Assembly (NCBI GenBank): GCA_947506075.1
Contig: CANNNN010000044.1
Coordinates: 1 to 12,164 of the forward strand
DNA from: Methylococcaceae bacterium
GTDB lineage: Bacteria; Pseudomonadota; Gammaproteobacteria; Methylococcales; Methylomonadaceae
DNA: 12,164 bases
Direction: 5' to 3'
Shown: in pieces, positions 6,082 through 12,164 of the stretch
How positions within the stretch are numbered: position 1 is the stretch's first letter
Layout: each line of letters starts with the position of its first letter
Position numbers and translations under genes: made by a program
The notes under the pieces: generated by a model
Told to the model about the DNA's origin: nothing
What the model saw: the letters and a program-made list of their open reading frames with translations, nothing else
The model's database searches: none

Positions 6082-7647
6082 ATGAAGATTGGTATACCTA
6101 AAGAGATACACCCGGGTGAAAAACGTGTGGCCACTACGCCGGAGGCGGCTGAACAAATTATCAAGTTGGGTTTTTCCGTTCTGGTCGAAAGCGGCGCAGG
6201 ACTTAACGCTAATATTTCCGATGAAGCCTACCGGGAAGTGGGCGTTGAAATCGTCGACAATGCCAAGACCTTGTGGAAATCAGTCGACATCGTGATGAAG
6301 GTTCGCGCACCTGAGCTACACCCGGAGCTGGCGCTGGACGAAATCGACCTGTTACCCGAAGGTGGCCGCTTAATCAGCTTTATCTGGCCGGCACAAAACG
6401 AACAACTGATGCAGGACCTGGCTGCTAAAAAGGCCACGGTGCTGGCGATGGACAGCGTGCCGCGCATGTCCCGAGCGCAAAAACTGGATGCCTTGAGTTC
6501 GATGGCCAATATCGCAGGTTACAGGGCCATCATTGAAGCCGCGCAGCATTTCGGGCGGTTTTTTACCGGACAGATAACCGCCGCAGGTAAAATCCCGCCC
6601 GCCAAGGTGCTGGTGATCGGCGCAGGTGTCGCAGGTCTTGCGGCTATCGGTACCGCAAAATGCATGGGCGCCATCGTCAGGGCTTTCGATACCCGGCCCG
6701 AAGTGAAAGAACAGATTGAAAGCATGGATGCCGAGTTTTTGCTGCTGGACTTTACAGAAGAAGGTTCCGGCACCGGCGGTTATGCCAAAACCATGTCCAA
6801 GGAATTCATCGAAGCCGAGATGGCTTTGTTTGCCAGACAGGCGATGGAAGTGGACATCATCGTCACCACCGCACTGATACCCGGCAAACCGGCACCCAAG
6901 CTGATCACCGAAGGCATGGTTAAATCCATGAAGCCGGGCAGCATCATCGTCGATCTGGCGGCAGAACAGGGCGGCAATTGCGCATTGACCGAAAAAGATC
7001 AAGTCGTGGTAAAGCACGGCGTGACCATTATCGGTTACAGCAATCTGCCCAGCCGCTTGGCTAACCAATCGAGCCAGCTTTATGCGACCAACCTCAGGCA
7101 TTTGTTGACTGAATTGTGCCCCGAAAAAAACGGCACGATCAACGTCAATATGGAAGACGAAGTGATACGTGGGACCACGGTCATCAAAGAAGGCAAGATC
7201 ACCTGGCCGCCACCACCGCCAAAACTTTCCGCAGCGCCGACGCCGCAAACCGAAGCGCCGGCTTATGCATCAGTACTCGAACAGCAGAAAAAATCCATCA
7301 TTCCGGTTTCGGTCCAGCAGTTTATACCGATCATTATTGCCGGCTTGGTGCTGTTTGGCATCGGTTCGGTCGCACCTGAATCGTTCATGACCCACTTTAC
7401 TGTTTTTGTGCTGGCTTGTTTCGTGGGTTATCAAGTGATCTGGAATGTCTCGCATTCACTGCATACCCCGTTAATGAGCGTCACCAATGCGATCAGCAGT
7501 ATCATCGTTATTGGCGCCTTGGTGCAGATTTCAACGAACAATTCCACCGTCACTATTCTTGCCGGCGTGGCTACACTTTTAGCATCTATCAATATCTTCG
7601 GCGGCTTTTTAGTCACGCGTCGTATGTTGGAAATGTTCAGAAAATAA
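6082..7647 (+). CDS. pntA: NAD(P) transhydrogenase subunit alpha
   Basis: This is the alpha subunit of the proton-translocating nicotinamide nucleotide transhydrogenase, which passes hydride between NADH and NADP+ using the proton gradient and supplies NADPH. Its 521 residues form the full single-chain E. coli-type alpha: a cytoplasmic NAD(H)-binding domain I (about 1-375) plus the first part of membrane domain II. Visible are the N-terminal KIGIPKE (2-8), the R131/Q133/D136 cluster in SRAQKLDALS, the dinucleotide-binding GAGVAG (180-185) and the acidic FDTRPE (202-207). IPGKPAPKLIT (266-276) and a proline- and alanine-rich linker (376-394, with five prolines in a row) follow. Four hydrophobic helices sit at about 411-430, 436-455, 464-483 and 487-510. 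The start is clear: GGAG precedes ATG at 6082. pntB follows after 12 bases, so the two are one operon. Confidence 0.97.
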   Translation: MKIGIPKEIHPGEKRVATTPEAAEQIIKLGFSVLVESGAGLNANISDEAYREVGVEIVDNAKTLWKSVDIVMKVRAPELHPELALDEIDLLPEGGRLISFIWPAQNEQLMQDLAAKKATVLAMDSVPRMSRAQKLDALSSMANIAGYRAIIEAAQHFGRFFTGQITAAGKIPPAKVLVIGAGVAGLAAIGTAKCMGAIVRAFDTRPEVKEQIESMDAEFLLLDFTEEGSGTGGYAKTMSKEFIEAEMALFARQAMEVDIIVTTALIPGKPAPKLITEGMVKSMKPGSIIVDLAAEQGGNCALTEKDQVVVKHGVTIIGYSNLPSRLANQSSQLYATNLRHLLTELCPEKNGTINVNMEDEVIRGTTVIKEGKITWPPPPPKLSAAPTPQTEAPAYASVLEQQKKSIIPVSVQQFIPIIIAGLVLFGIGSVAPESFMTHFTVFVLACFVGYQVIWNVSHSLHTPLMSVTNAISSIIVIGALVQISTNNSTVTILAGVATLLASINIFGGFLVTRRMLEMFRK

Positions 7648-7659
7648 CAGGAGATCCTT

Positions 7660-9054
7660 ATGTCCCATAGTTTAGTTACGATGTCTTACATCGTCGCCGC
7701 GATTCTGTTCATTCTAAGTCTGAGCGGATTGAGCAATCAGGAAACCGCACGCAAAGGCAATTATTACGGCATGTTAGGCATGGCGATTGCGATTATCGCC
7801 ACCACCCTGAGCGGATCGGTAACCGTTTACGGCATTTTAATCATCGCGATATTAATCGGCGGAGCGATAGGCGCGAGAGCCGCGTTAAAGGTAGAAATGA
7901 CCCAAATGCCGGAACTGGTCGCCATCATGCACAGCCTGGTCGGTATGGCGGCGGTGTTGGTCGGCTATGCCAATTTTATGGACAGTTCCTCCAGTCTGGT
8001 CGGCGTGGAAAAAAACATCCACGAAATTGAAATTTACATCGGCATACTGATTGGAGCTGTCACTTTTTCAGGTTCGGTGATTGCCTTTGGCAAACTCAGC
8101 GAAAAAATCAGCGGCAAGCCACTGTTATTGCCGGGTCGTCATTGGTTTAATTTAGGGTTATTAATTGCCACTCTGGTTCTTGGATATATGTTCTTGCAAC
8201 AAACCGAAAGCGGCGGCAATGCGATCATACCGTTAGCGATTATGACTGTAATTGCACTGGTGTTTGGCGTGCACATGGTCATGGCTATCGGCGGAGCGGA
8301 TATGCCGGTGGTTATCTCGATGCTGAACAGTTATTCGGGTTGGGCGGCGGCGGCAACGGGCTTTATGTTAAGCAACGATTTGTTGATTGTTACCGGCGCG
8401 TTGGTAGGCAGCAGCGGCGTTATTTTGAGTTACATCATGTGCCGGGCAATGAACCGTAACTTTATCAGTGTGATTGCCGGCGGCTTTGGTACTGCTTCAG
8501 GCGGGATAGCCGCCGCTATTGAAGGTGACGTACAGCCGATCGATGCCGAAGAAACGGCGCAATTATTGCTGGATGCAAAAAACATCATGATCATTCCGGG
8601 CTACGGCATGGCGGTCGCGCAAGCCCAGCATACCGTTTATGAAATCACCAAACTGTTGCGGGATAAAGGCAAGAAAGTGGGATTCGGCATTCATCCGGTT
8701 GCAGGGCGTATGCCGGGGCACATGAATGTATTGTTAGCCGAAGCCAAAGTGCCTTACGACATTGTTTATGAAATGGACGAAATCAATGATGATTTTTCCA
8801 AGGTTGACGTGTCGATCGTGATCGGCGCTAACGACATTGTCAATCCATCGGCGCTCAATGACCCGAACAGTCCGATTGCCGGTATGCCGGTATTGGAATG
8901 CTGGAAAGGCGAAACCACCATCGTGCTTAAACGCAGCATGGCGTCTGGTTATGCCGGAGTAGGCAATCCTTTGTTCGTACTGGAAAACACCCGAATGCTG
9001 TTTGGCGATGCCAATGCGACCATGCAGGCGGTTTTGAAGGTGTTGAAAGGCTAA
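7660..9054 (+). CDS. pntB: NAD(P) transhydrogenase subunit beta
   Basis: This is the beta subunit, which carries the rest of the proton channel (domain II) and the NADP(H)-binding domain III. It has 464 residues, near the usual E. coli length. The first 285 or so are largely hydrophobic helices. MHSLVG holds His91, the residue known as the channel histidine in E. coli, and MLNSYSGWAA (221-230) holds the conserved channel asparagine. Domain III shows IPGYGMAVAQAQ (312-323), GIHPVAGRMPGHMNVLLAEA (343-362), GANDIVNP (389-396) and LKRSMASGYAGVGNPLF (423-439). Lys424 and Arg425 match the residues that recognise the NADP 2'-phosphate. The ribosome binding site AGGAGATCCTT is strong. No residue expected to be essential appears missing, so the enzyme should be functional. 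Confidence 0.97.
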   Translation: MSHSLVTMSYIVAAILFILSLSGLSNQETARKGNYYGMLGMAIAIIATTLSGSVTVYGILIIAILIGGAIGARAALKVEMTQMPELVAIMHSLVGMAAVLVGYANFMDSSSSLVGVEKNIHEIEIYIGILIGAVTFSGSVIAFGKLSEKISGKPLLLPGRHWFNLGLLIATLVLGYMFLQQTESGGNAIIPLAIMTVIALVFGVHMVMAIGGADMPVVISMLNSYSGWAAAATGFMLSNDLLIVTGALVGSSGVILSYIMCRAMNRNFISVIAGGFGTASGGIAAAIEGDVQPIDAEETAQLLLDAKNIMIIPGYGMAVAQAQHTVYEITKLLRDKGKKVGFGIHPVAGRMPGHMNVLLAEAKVPYDIVYEMDEINDDFSKVDVSIVIGANDIVNPSALNDPNSPIAGMPVLECWKGETTIVLKRSMASGYAGVGNPLFVLENTRMLFGDANATMQAVLKVLKG

Positions 9055-9057
9055 GTT

Positions 9058-9084
9058 TGTCGGGCATGCGGTTTCTGCCCGACA
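9058..9084 (+). terminator. Stem-loop after pntB, possible terminator
   Basis: TGTCGGGCA (9058-9066) pairs perfectly with TGCCCGACA (9076-9084) around a 9-base loop, starting four bases after the pntB stop. There is no T-run behind it, so it is not a classic intrinsic terminator. It may protect the 3' end or mark a factor-dependent stop before the convergent gene at 9166. Confidence 0.5.
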
Positions 9085-9165
9085 TCAATTCGCGCAAAAT
9101 GTTGGGCAACGAAAAGCTGTTGCCCCGCTTACTTAACTTCGTTGGTTCGCAGTGACGCTATTTTT

Positions 9166-10263
9166 TCAAGCTAAAATTACCCCGCCATTTTCCACACGGT
9201 TTCGGCCATTATGTTTGGCTTTGTATAGCGCTGAATCGGCCGATTTGATCAGTCGCGTGGCAACTTCGTCGCTTATGGATGTAGATTTGCGATTTGGCAT
9301 GTAAGTTGATACACCAATAGAGACGGTAACCGAGGTGGATATGCCGTTAAAGGAAATCGTCAGCATCTCGATAGCCTTGCGTACCCGTTCGGCAATTTCC
9401 AGGGCTTTGGCTTCGTTGGTATTGGATAATAAGGCGACAAACTCTTCTCCGCCATAACGGACAAAGACGTCATTGTCTCGCAACTGATTTTTTATCGCAG
9501 CAGCCACCACAGATAGAACCTGATCGCCGCCCTGATGGCCATAGGTATCATTGACTGATTTAAAGAAATCGATATCAAAAAACTGGCACGACAAGGGCTC
9601 CGCCGCGCGTTGGCAGCCGTGTACTTCTTCGCCTATGCGTTGTTCCAGAAAACGTCTGTTATTAACCCCTGTTAAGGTGTCAACATAACTGACGCGTCGT
9701 ATCTCCTCGAAATTAAGATTGTTTTCCAGGCAAACGCTGACTACAGAGCTGAGGTGTTCGATAAAATCGGTAGCCATTGTGTCGGCGAATCTGTCGGGCT
9801 GGTAGCTGCCCAGATTTAAAGTCCCCAGATATTTGCTCCTGCGAGTTAACGGGGTAATCGCAACGCTGGCGGGTTGTCTTTCAATATGCGGGAAAAAATC
9901 AGCGCATCGTGAGCTTTCATAAGCGCCAATATAGGGCGAAATGTTGCTAGCTTTTAAAGGTTCCCGACTGTTCAGTAGTATTAAACCGATGATTGAGCTG
10001 CACGGGTAGCCATTATCGGTAAGCGTCTTTGATATTTCACCGGTTTCGTCGATCAGGCACAGGCTGATCATGTCCAGGTCAAAATAATTTTTAGCCTCGT
10101 CCAGCAGGTGATCAATGGTATCCGATAAGGAATTAAGCTTTAGCAGTCTCATTTCGAAAGCCTGAAATTTCTGCAACGTAACGCTGTTTTTTTGAACGCG
10201 TTCAAGCATGGATTCTAAATGGCTTTGCAGTACGACTAAATCGGTCGTTAAATCTTCTTCCAC
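9166..10263 (-). CDS. Soluble diguanylate cyclase, DUF484/GAF-like plus GGDEF
   Basis: This is a probable cytoplasmic diguanylate cyclase of 365 residues with no membrane helix. Residues about 5-45 form a heptad-like helix, and about 40-185 look like a GAF fold of the DUF484 type (YFDLDMISLCLIDETG at 60-75, YLGTLNLGSYQPDRF at 145-159), which would bind a small ligand or respond to redox. GGDEF follows at about 192-356. It opens with DTLTGVNNRRF (195-205), has metal-binding Asp230 in FFDIDFFKSVND, YGHQGGD (241-247) and a canonical GGEEF (271-275). An RxxD inhibitory site (RDND, 262-265) lies five residues before it, so product inhibition is expected. The GTG start at 10263 is supported by AGGG six bases upstream. 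It is transcribed toward pntB and divergently from the CheY-like gene. The exact N-terminal family is less certain than the GGDEF call. Confidence 0.87.
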   Translation of the reverse strand: MEEDLTTDLVVLQSHLESMLERVQKNSVTLQKFQAFEMRLLKLNSLSDTIDHLLDEAKNYFDLDMISLCLIDETGEISKTLTDNGYPCSSIIGLILLNSREPLKASNISPYIGAYESSRCADFFPHIERQPASVAITPLTRRSKYLGTLNLGSYQPDRFADTMATDFIEHLSSVVSVCLENNLNFEEIRRVSYVDTLTGVNNRRFLEQRIGEEVHGCQRAAEPLSCQFFDIDFFKSVNDTYGHQGGDQVLSVVAAAIKNQLRDNDVFVRYGGEEFVALLSNTNEAKALEIAERVRKAIEMLTISFNGISTSVTVSIGVSTYMPNRKSTSISDEVATRLIKSADSALYKAKHNGRNRVENGGVILA

Positions 10264-10507
10264 GTTATTCCCTGAATAATTGAAGCAATCCGGTAAGCCT
10301 AGCAGTTTATTGAAAAAAAACTAAACCAATGTCATGACTACAGCCTAGAGTCATGTGTCTTTAGGGATATTTGCGGGTAATGGGTAATATTAGACTAGAG
10401 CGCAGGGTATTATTTTTAATATCTATTTGTCGGACACCTCAAGTTCTTGTAAAATGTAAAAATTAAGTATTCTAGTGCGCATAATTTAAGTATAAGTTGG
10501 AACAAAA
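10264..10507. promoter_or_regulatory. Divergent intergenic region before the CheY-like gene
   Basis: This stretch of 244 bases lies between two divergent signalling genes. It contains a perfect inverted repeat, CATGACT (10333-10339) and AGTCATG (10349-10355), with a 9-base spacer. An AT-rich stretch (about 10446-10490) holds TTGTAA (10447-10452), TATTCT (10468-10473) and CATAAT (10480-10485). Spacings are not ideal (15 bases for the first pair), so no promoter is called firmly. No RNA gene or riboswitch fold was recognised. Confidence 0.3.
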
Positions 10508-10897
10508 ATGGGAATACCACAAGAATTGCTACAGAAGAAAATTCTGATTGTAGATGATGCGGCTTCAATGAGGACACTCACTAAGGCTATATTGCGAGAG
10601 GCCGGATTTACCCACGTTTTTGATGCGCCGGGTGGAGAGGAAGCCTTGTTGATGATGAGAAAAGTAAAGATTAACATCGTAGTCTGTGACTGGAATATGC
10701 CGGGTATGAGTGGGCTTGATTTGTTTAAGGCAGTAAAAGCCGATGCCAAATTGGAAACTCCACCCTGGATCATGCTGACTTCTTCATCTGAAGGAGACAA
10801 GGTAAAGGAAGCCATCATGGCGGGTATAACATCCTATATTGTAAAGCCCTTTAAACCGGATAATTTGATCAAACAAGTGATAGGCAAACTATCTTAA
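10508..10897 (+). CDS. Stand-alone CheY-like response regulator
   Basis: This is a single receiver domain (129 residues) with no output domain, so it acts by protein contact after phosphorylation by a histidine kinase. All receiver residues are present: acidic pair Asp16/Asp17 (ILIVDDAAS), phospho-acceptor Asp61 in CDWNMPGMSG, Thr91 (MLTSSSE), Tyr110 and Lys113 (SYIVKPFKPD). DWNMP with Trp after the acceptor is CheY-like, but no chemotaxis or flagellar gene is nearby, so calling it cheY would go too far. The start at 10508 has GGA upstream and matches the domain start well. It is monocistronic, divergent from the soluble GGDEF gene, and ends before a very strong terminator. By inference it may signal to a GGDEF or flagellar partner elsewhere; no cognate kinase is in this window. 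Confidence 0.9.
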   Translation: MGIPQELLQKKILIVDDAASMRTLTKAILREAGFTHVFDAPGGEEALLMMRKVKINIVVCDWNMPGMSGLDLFKAVKADAKLETPPWIMLTSSSEGDKVKEAIMAGITSYIVKPFKPDNLIKQVIGKLS

Positions 10898-10915
10898 TGC
10901 AATAATCGGGCTCTC

Positions 10916-10961
10916 AAAAAAAGCCTCCTTCGCAACGACTGTTGCGAAGGAGGCTTTTTTT
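10916..10961. terminator. Strong bidirectional rho-independent terminator
   Basis: GCCTCCTTCGCAAC (10923-10936) and GTTGCGAAGGAGGC (10941-10954) make a perfect 14-bp stem with the loop GACT. Seven A (10916-10922) precede it and seven T (10955-10961) follow. It serves the CheY-like gene on plus and the helicase gene on minus. The helicase stop codon (10962-10960) overlaps the outer end of the T-tract. Confidence 0.95.
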
Positions 10962-12164
10962 ATGGCTGTTTGATTTCAATATCGGGCTTTACCGTAGGCA
11001 CTCGTCTTTTGCCAATATTCTTTTTGTCCCTGTCGCGTAGTTTGGGTTTCTCGAAGGCCTCTTTTTTCGGTTCTATTTTAATTTTTCCGCCCGTGGCCTT
11101 ACCGGACGCCTTTAGTTTTTTAGGGCCTTTATATTTTCCTGCTAGTTCTTTGATCGTGCGAAGTTTAAATTTTTGTTTTAAGAAGCGCTCAATGCCGGAC
11201 ATTAAATTCCATTCGGTATGCTTTACCAATGCAATCGTCAGGCCCAGTTCATCGACTCGACCGGTCCTGCCGATACGATGTATATAATTGATGCCGTTTC
11301 TAGGCACATCAAAATTGATGACCAGATTGATGCCCTTGATGTCCAGGCCTCGGGCGGCAAGGTCGGTAGCGAGCATGATATTGACGCCGCCTTCGCGGAA
11401 TAATTCCATCATCCGGTTGCGATCCTTTTGATCCATTTCACCATGCAACACGCCGACCCGGAGTTTTTGACCGCGCAGCGGTCCGCGCAGAAGGTCCGCC
11501 TGAACCCGGCTATTGGTGAACACCAGCGCCTTATCATAGGTTTCATTTTGCAACAGCCAGGTCAGCAGTTTTAGCTTATGATCGTTGTCGTCGGCCAATA
11601 CAATTTGCTGCTCGATGTTACGATGCCCGTCATGCAGCGTATTTAACGCAACGACTTCATGATTGGTCAGCACCCTGTCAGCCATTTTGATCACGCCAAA
11701 ATGGGTCAGCGTCGCAGAAAATAGCAGGGTTTGTCGCTGTGTATTGCAGCTGTTGGTTATGGTCAGCACGTCTTCACTAAAGCCCATATCCAGCATGCGA
11801 TCGGCTTCATCCAGTATCAGCACTTCGAGATTACTAAAGTTCGGTATCTCCTGCTCCATCAGTTCCAGCACTCTGCCCGGCGTCGCGATAACAATCTCAG
11901 TGTTTCTGCGCAGCATGTTTTGCTGTAGCCTGAAATCATCTCCACCGGTAATCAGGCCTATTTTCAGATCGGTGAATTCAGCCAATTGTTGGCAATGTTT
12001 GAAGATCTGTTGAGCCAGTTCGCGGGTCGGCGTCAGCACCAAGGCCCGTGTGCCGGCCTTTCTGGACGGTAAGCTTAGCAGATGATGCAAGGTCGGCAAC
12101 AAGAATGCAGCGGTTTTGCCGCTGCCGGTTTCGGCGCTGACCAGCAAGTCTTTATGTTCCAGAG
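10960..12164 (-). CDS. srmB: DEAD-box ATP-dependent RNA helicase, SrmB-like, 5' end missing
   Basis: This is an RNA helicase that unwinds short duplexes; SrmB relatives act in early assembly of the large ribosomal subunit. The frame stays open to the right edge, adding LEHKD before LLVSAETGSGKT, so the true start lies outside the window and 400 residues are visible. Helicase motifs, numbered from the Leu encoded at 12147: I AETGSGKT (5-12), Ia PTRELAQQ (40-47), Ib TPGR (89-92), II DEAD (113-116), III SAT (144-146), V ATDLAARGLDI (260-270) and VI HRIGRTGR (290-297). Only the Q motif is missing, because it is outside the window. A lysine-rich tail (about 336-395) follows and contains KKNIGKRR, which matches the NIGKRR tail of E. 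coli SrmB; this is why I prefer SrmB over RhlE or other DEAD proteins. The stop codon abuts the terminator. Confidence 0.88.
   Translation of the reverse strand, partial: LEHKDLLVSAETGSGKTAAFLLPTLHHLLSLPSRKAGTRALVLTPTRELAQQIFKHCQQLAEFTDLKIGLITGGDDFRLQQNMLRRNTEIVIATPGRVLELMEQEIPNFSNLEVLILDEADRMLDMGFSEDVLTITNSCNTQRQTLLFSATLTHFGVIKMADRVLTNHEVVALNTLHDGHRNIEQQIVLADDNDHKLKLLTWLLQNETYDKALVFTNSRVQADLLRGPLRGQKLRVGVLHGEMDQKDRNRMMELFREGGVNIMLATDLAARGLDIKGINLVINFDVPRNGINYIHRIGRTGRVDELGLTIALVKHTEWNLMSGIERFLKQKFKLRTIKELAGKYKGPKKLKASGKATGGKIKIEPKKEAFEKPKLRDRDKKNIGKRRVPTVKPDIEIKQP

Noticed and set aside
6370..7248. Long 292-codon minus-strand open frame across pntA
   Set aside because: It lies wholly inside pntA in antisense. 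The product is rich in His, Cys and Gly as expected from reading a codon-biased gene backwards, and it has no ribosome binding site or family motif.
10508..10897. Naming the receiver gene cheY
   Set aside because: Key residues match CheY, but no chemotaxis or flagellar genes are in the window, and many stand-alone receivers share these residues.
1..12164. CRISPR array, insertion sequence, prophage, tRNA/rRNA or defence island
   Set aside because: No regularly spaced repeats, transposase or integrase motifs, terminal inverted repeats or RNA gene sequences were found; the genes are typical chromosomal ones.

Overview
The window reads as an ordinary chromosomal segment of a gammaproteobacterium. 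GC content is moderate, intergenic gaps are short to medium, and the core genes (SrkA/YihE-type kinase, Grx4-type glutaredoxin, PntA and PntB as two polypeptides, SrmB-like helicase) resemble their gammaproteobacterial versions. The mix with two GGDEF proteins and an OFA-type transporter would fit a free-living aquatic or soil lineage such as the Methylococcales. That placement is only an impression; no lineage-specific marker gene is present.

Layout. 1-586 (-) is the N-terminal half of srkA, cut by the left edge. 624-1142 (-) is a histidine-rich membrane fatty acid hydroxylase-like protein, probably co-transcribed with srkA. 1415-1738 (+) is the monothiol glutaredoxin grxD, divergent from the hydroxylase and followed by a strong hairpin terminator. 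1929-2324 (-) is an unrecognised 131-residue protein. 2621-4036 (+) is an OFA/OxlT-family MFS transporter, followed after 33 bases by a 39-residue single-helix protein (4070-4189) that looks like its small partner subunit. 4276-5820 (-) is a membrane CHASE-like plus GGDEF protein. 6082-7647 and 7660-9054 (+) are pntA and pntB. 9166-10263 (-) is a soluble DUF484/GAF-like plus GGDEF protein. 10508-10897 (+) is a stand-alone CheY-like receiver. After a perfect 14-bp terminator hairpin comes an SrmB-like DEAD-box helicase (10960-12164, -), cut by the right edge.

How the genes may work together. Three broad themes are visible: stress and redox balance (srkA, grxD, pntAB), signalling (two probable diguanylate cyclases, both with an RxxD inhibitory site, and one CheY-like receiver), and transport. 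Apart from pntA-pntB, the transporter with its small protein, and probably hydroxylase-srkA, the genes look like separate transcription units. There is no mobile element, CRISPR array, tRNA, rRNA or defence cassette. I found no convincing new multi-gene system. The observations most worth checking are the short gene behind the transporter, the possible 23-codon leader ORF and near-palindrome ahead of it, and the orphan protein at 1929-2324.
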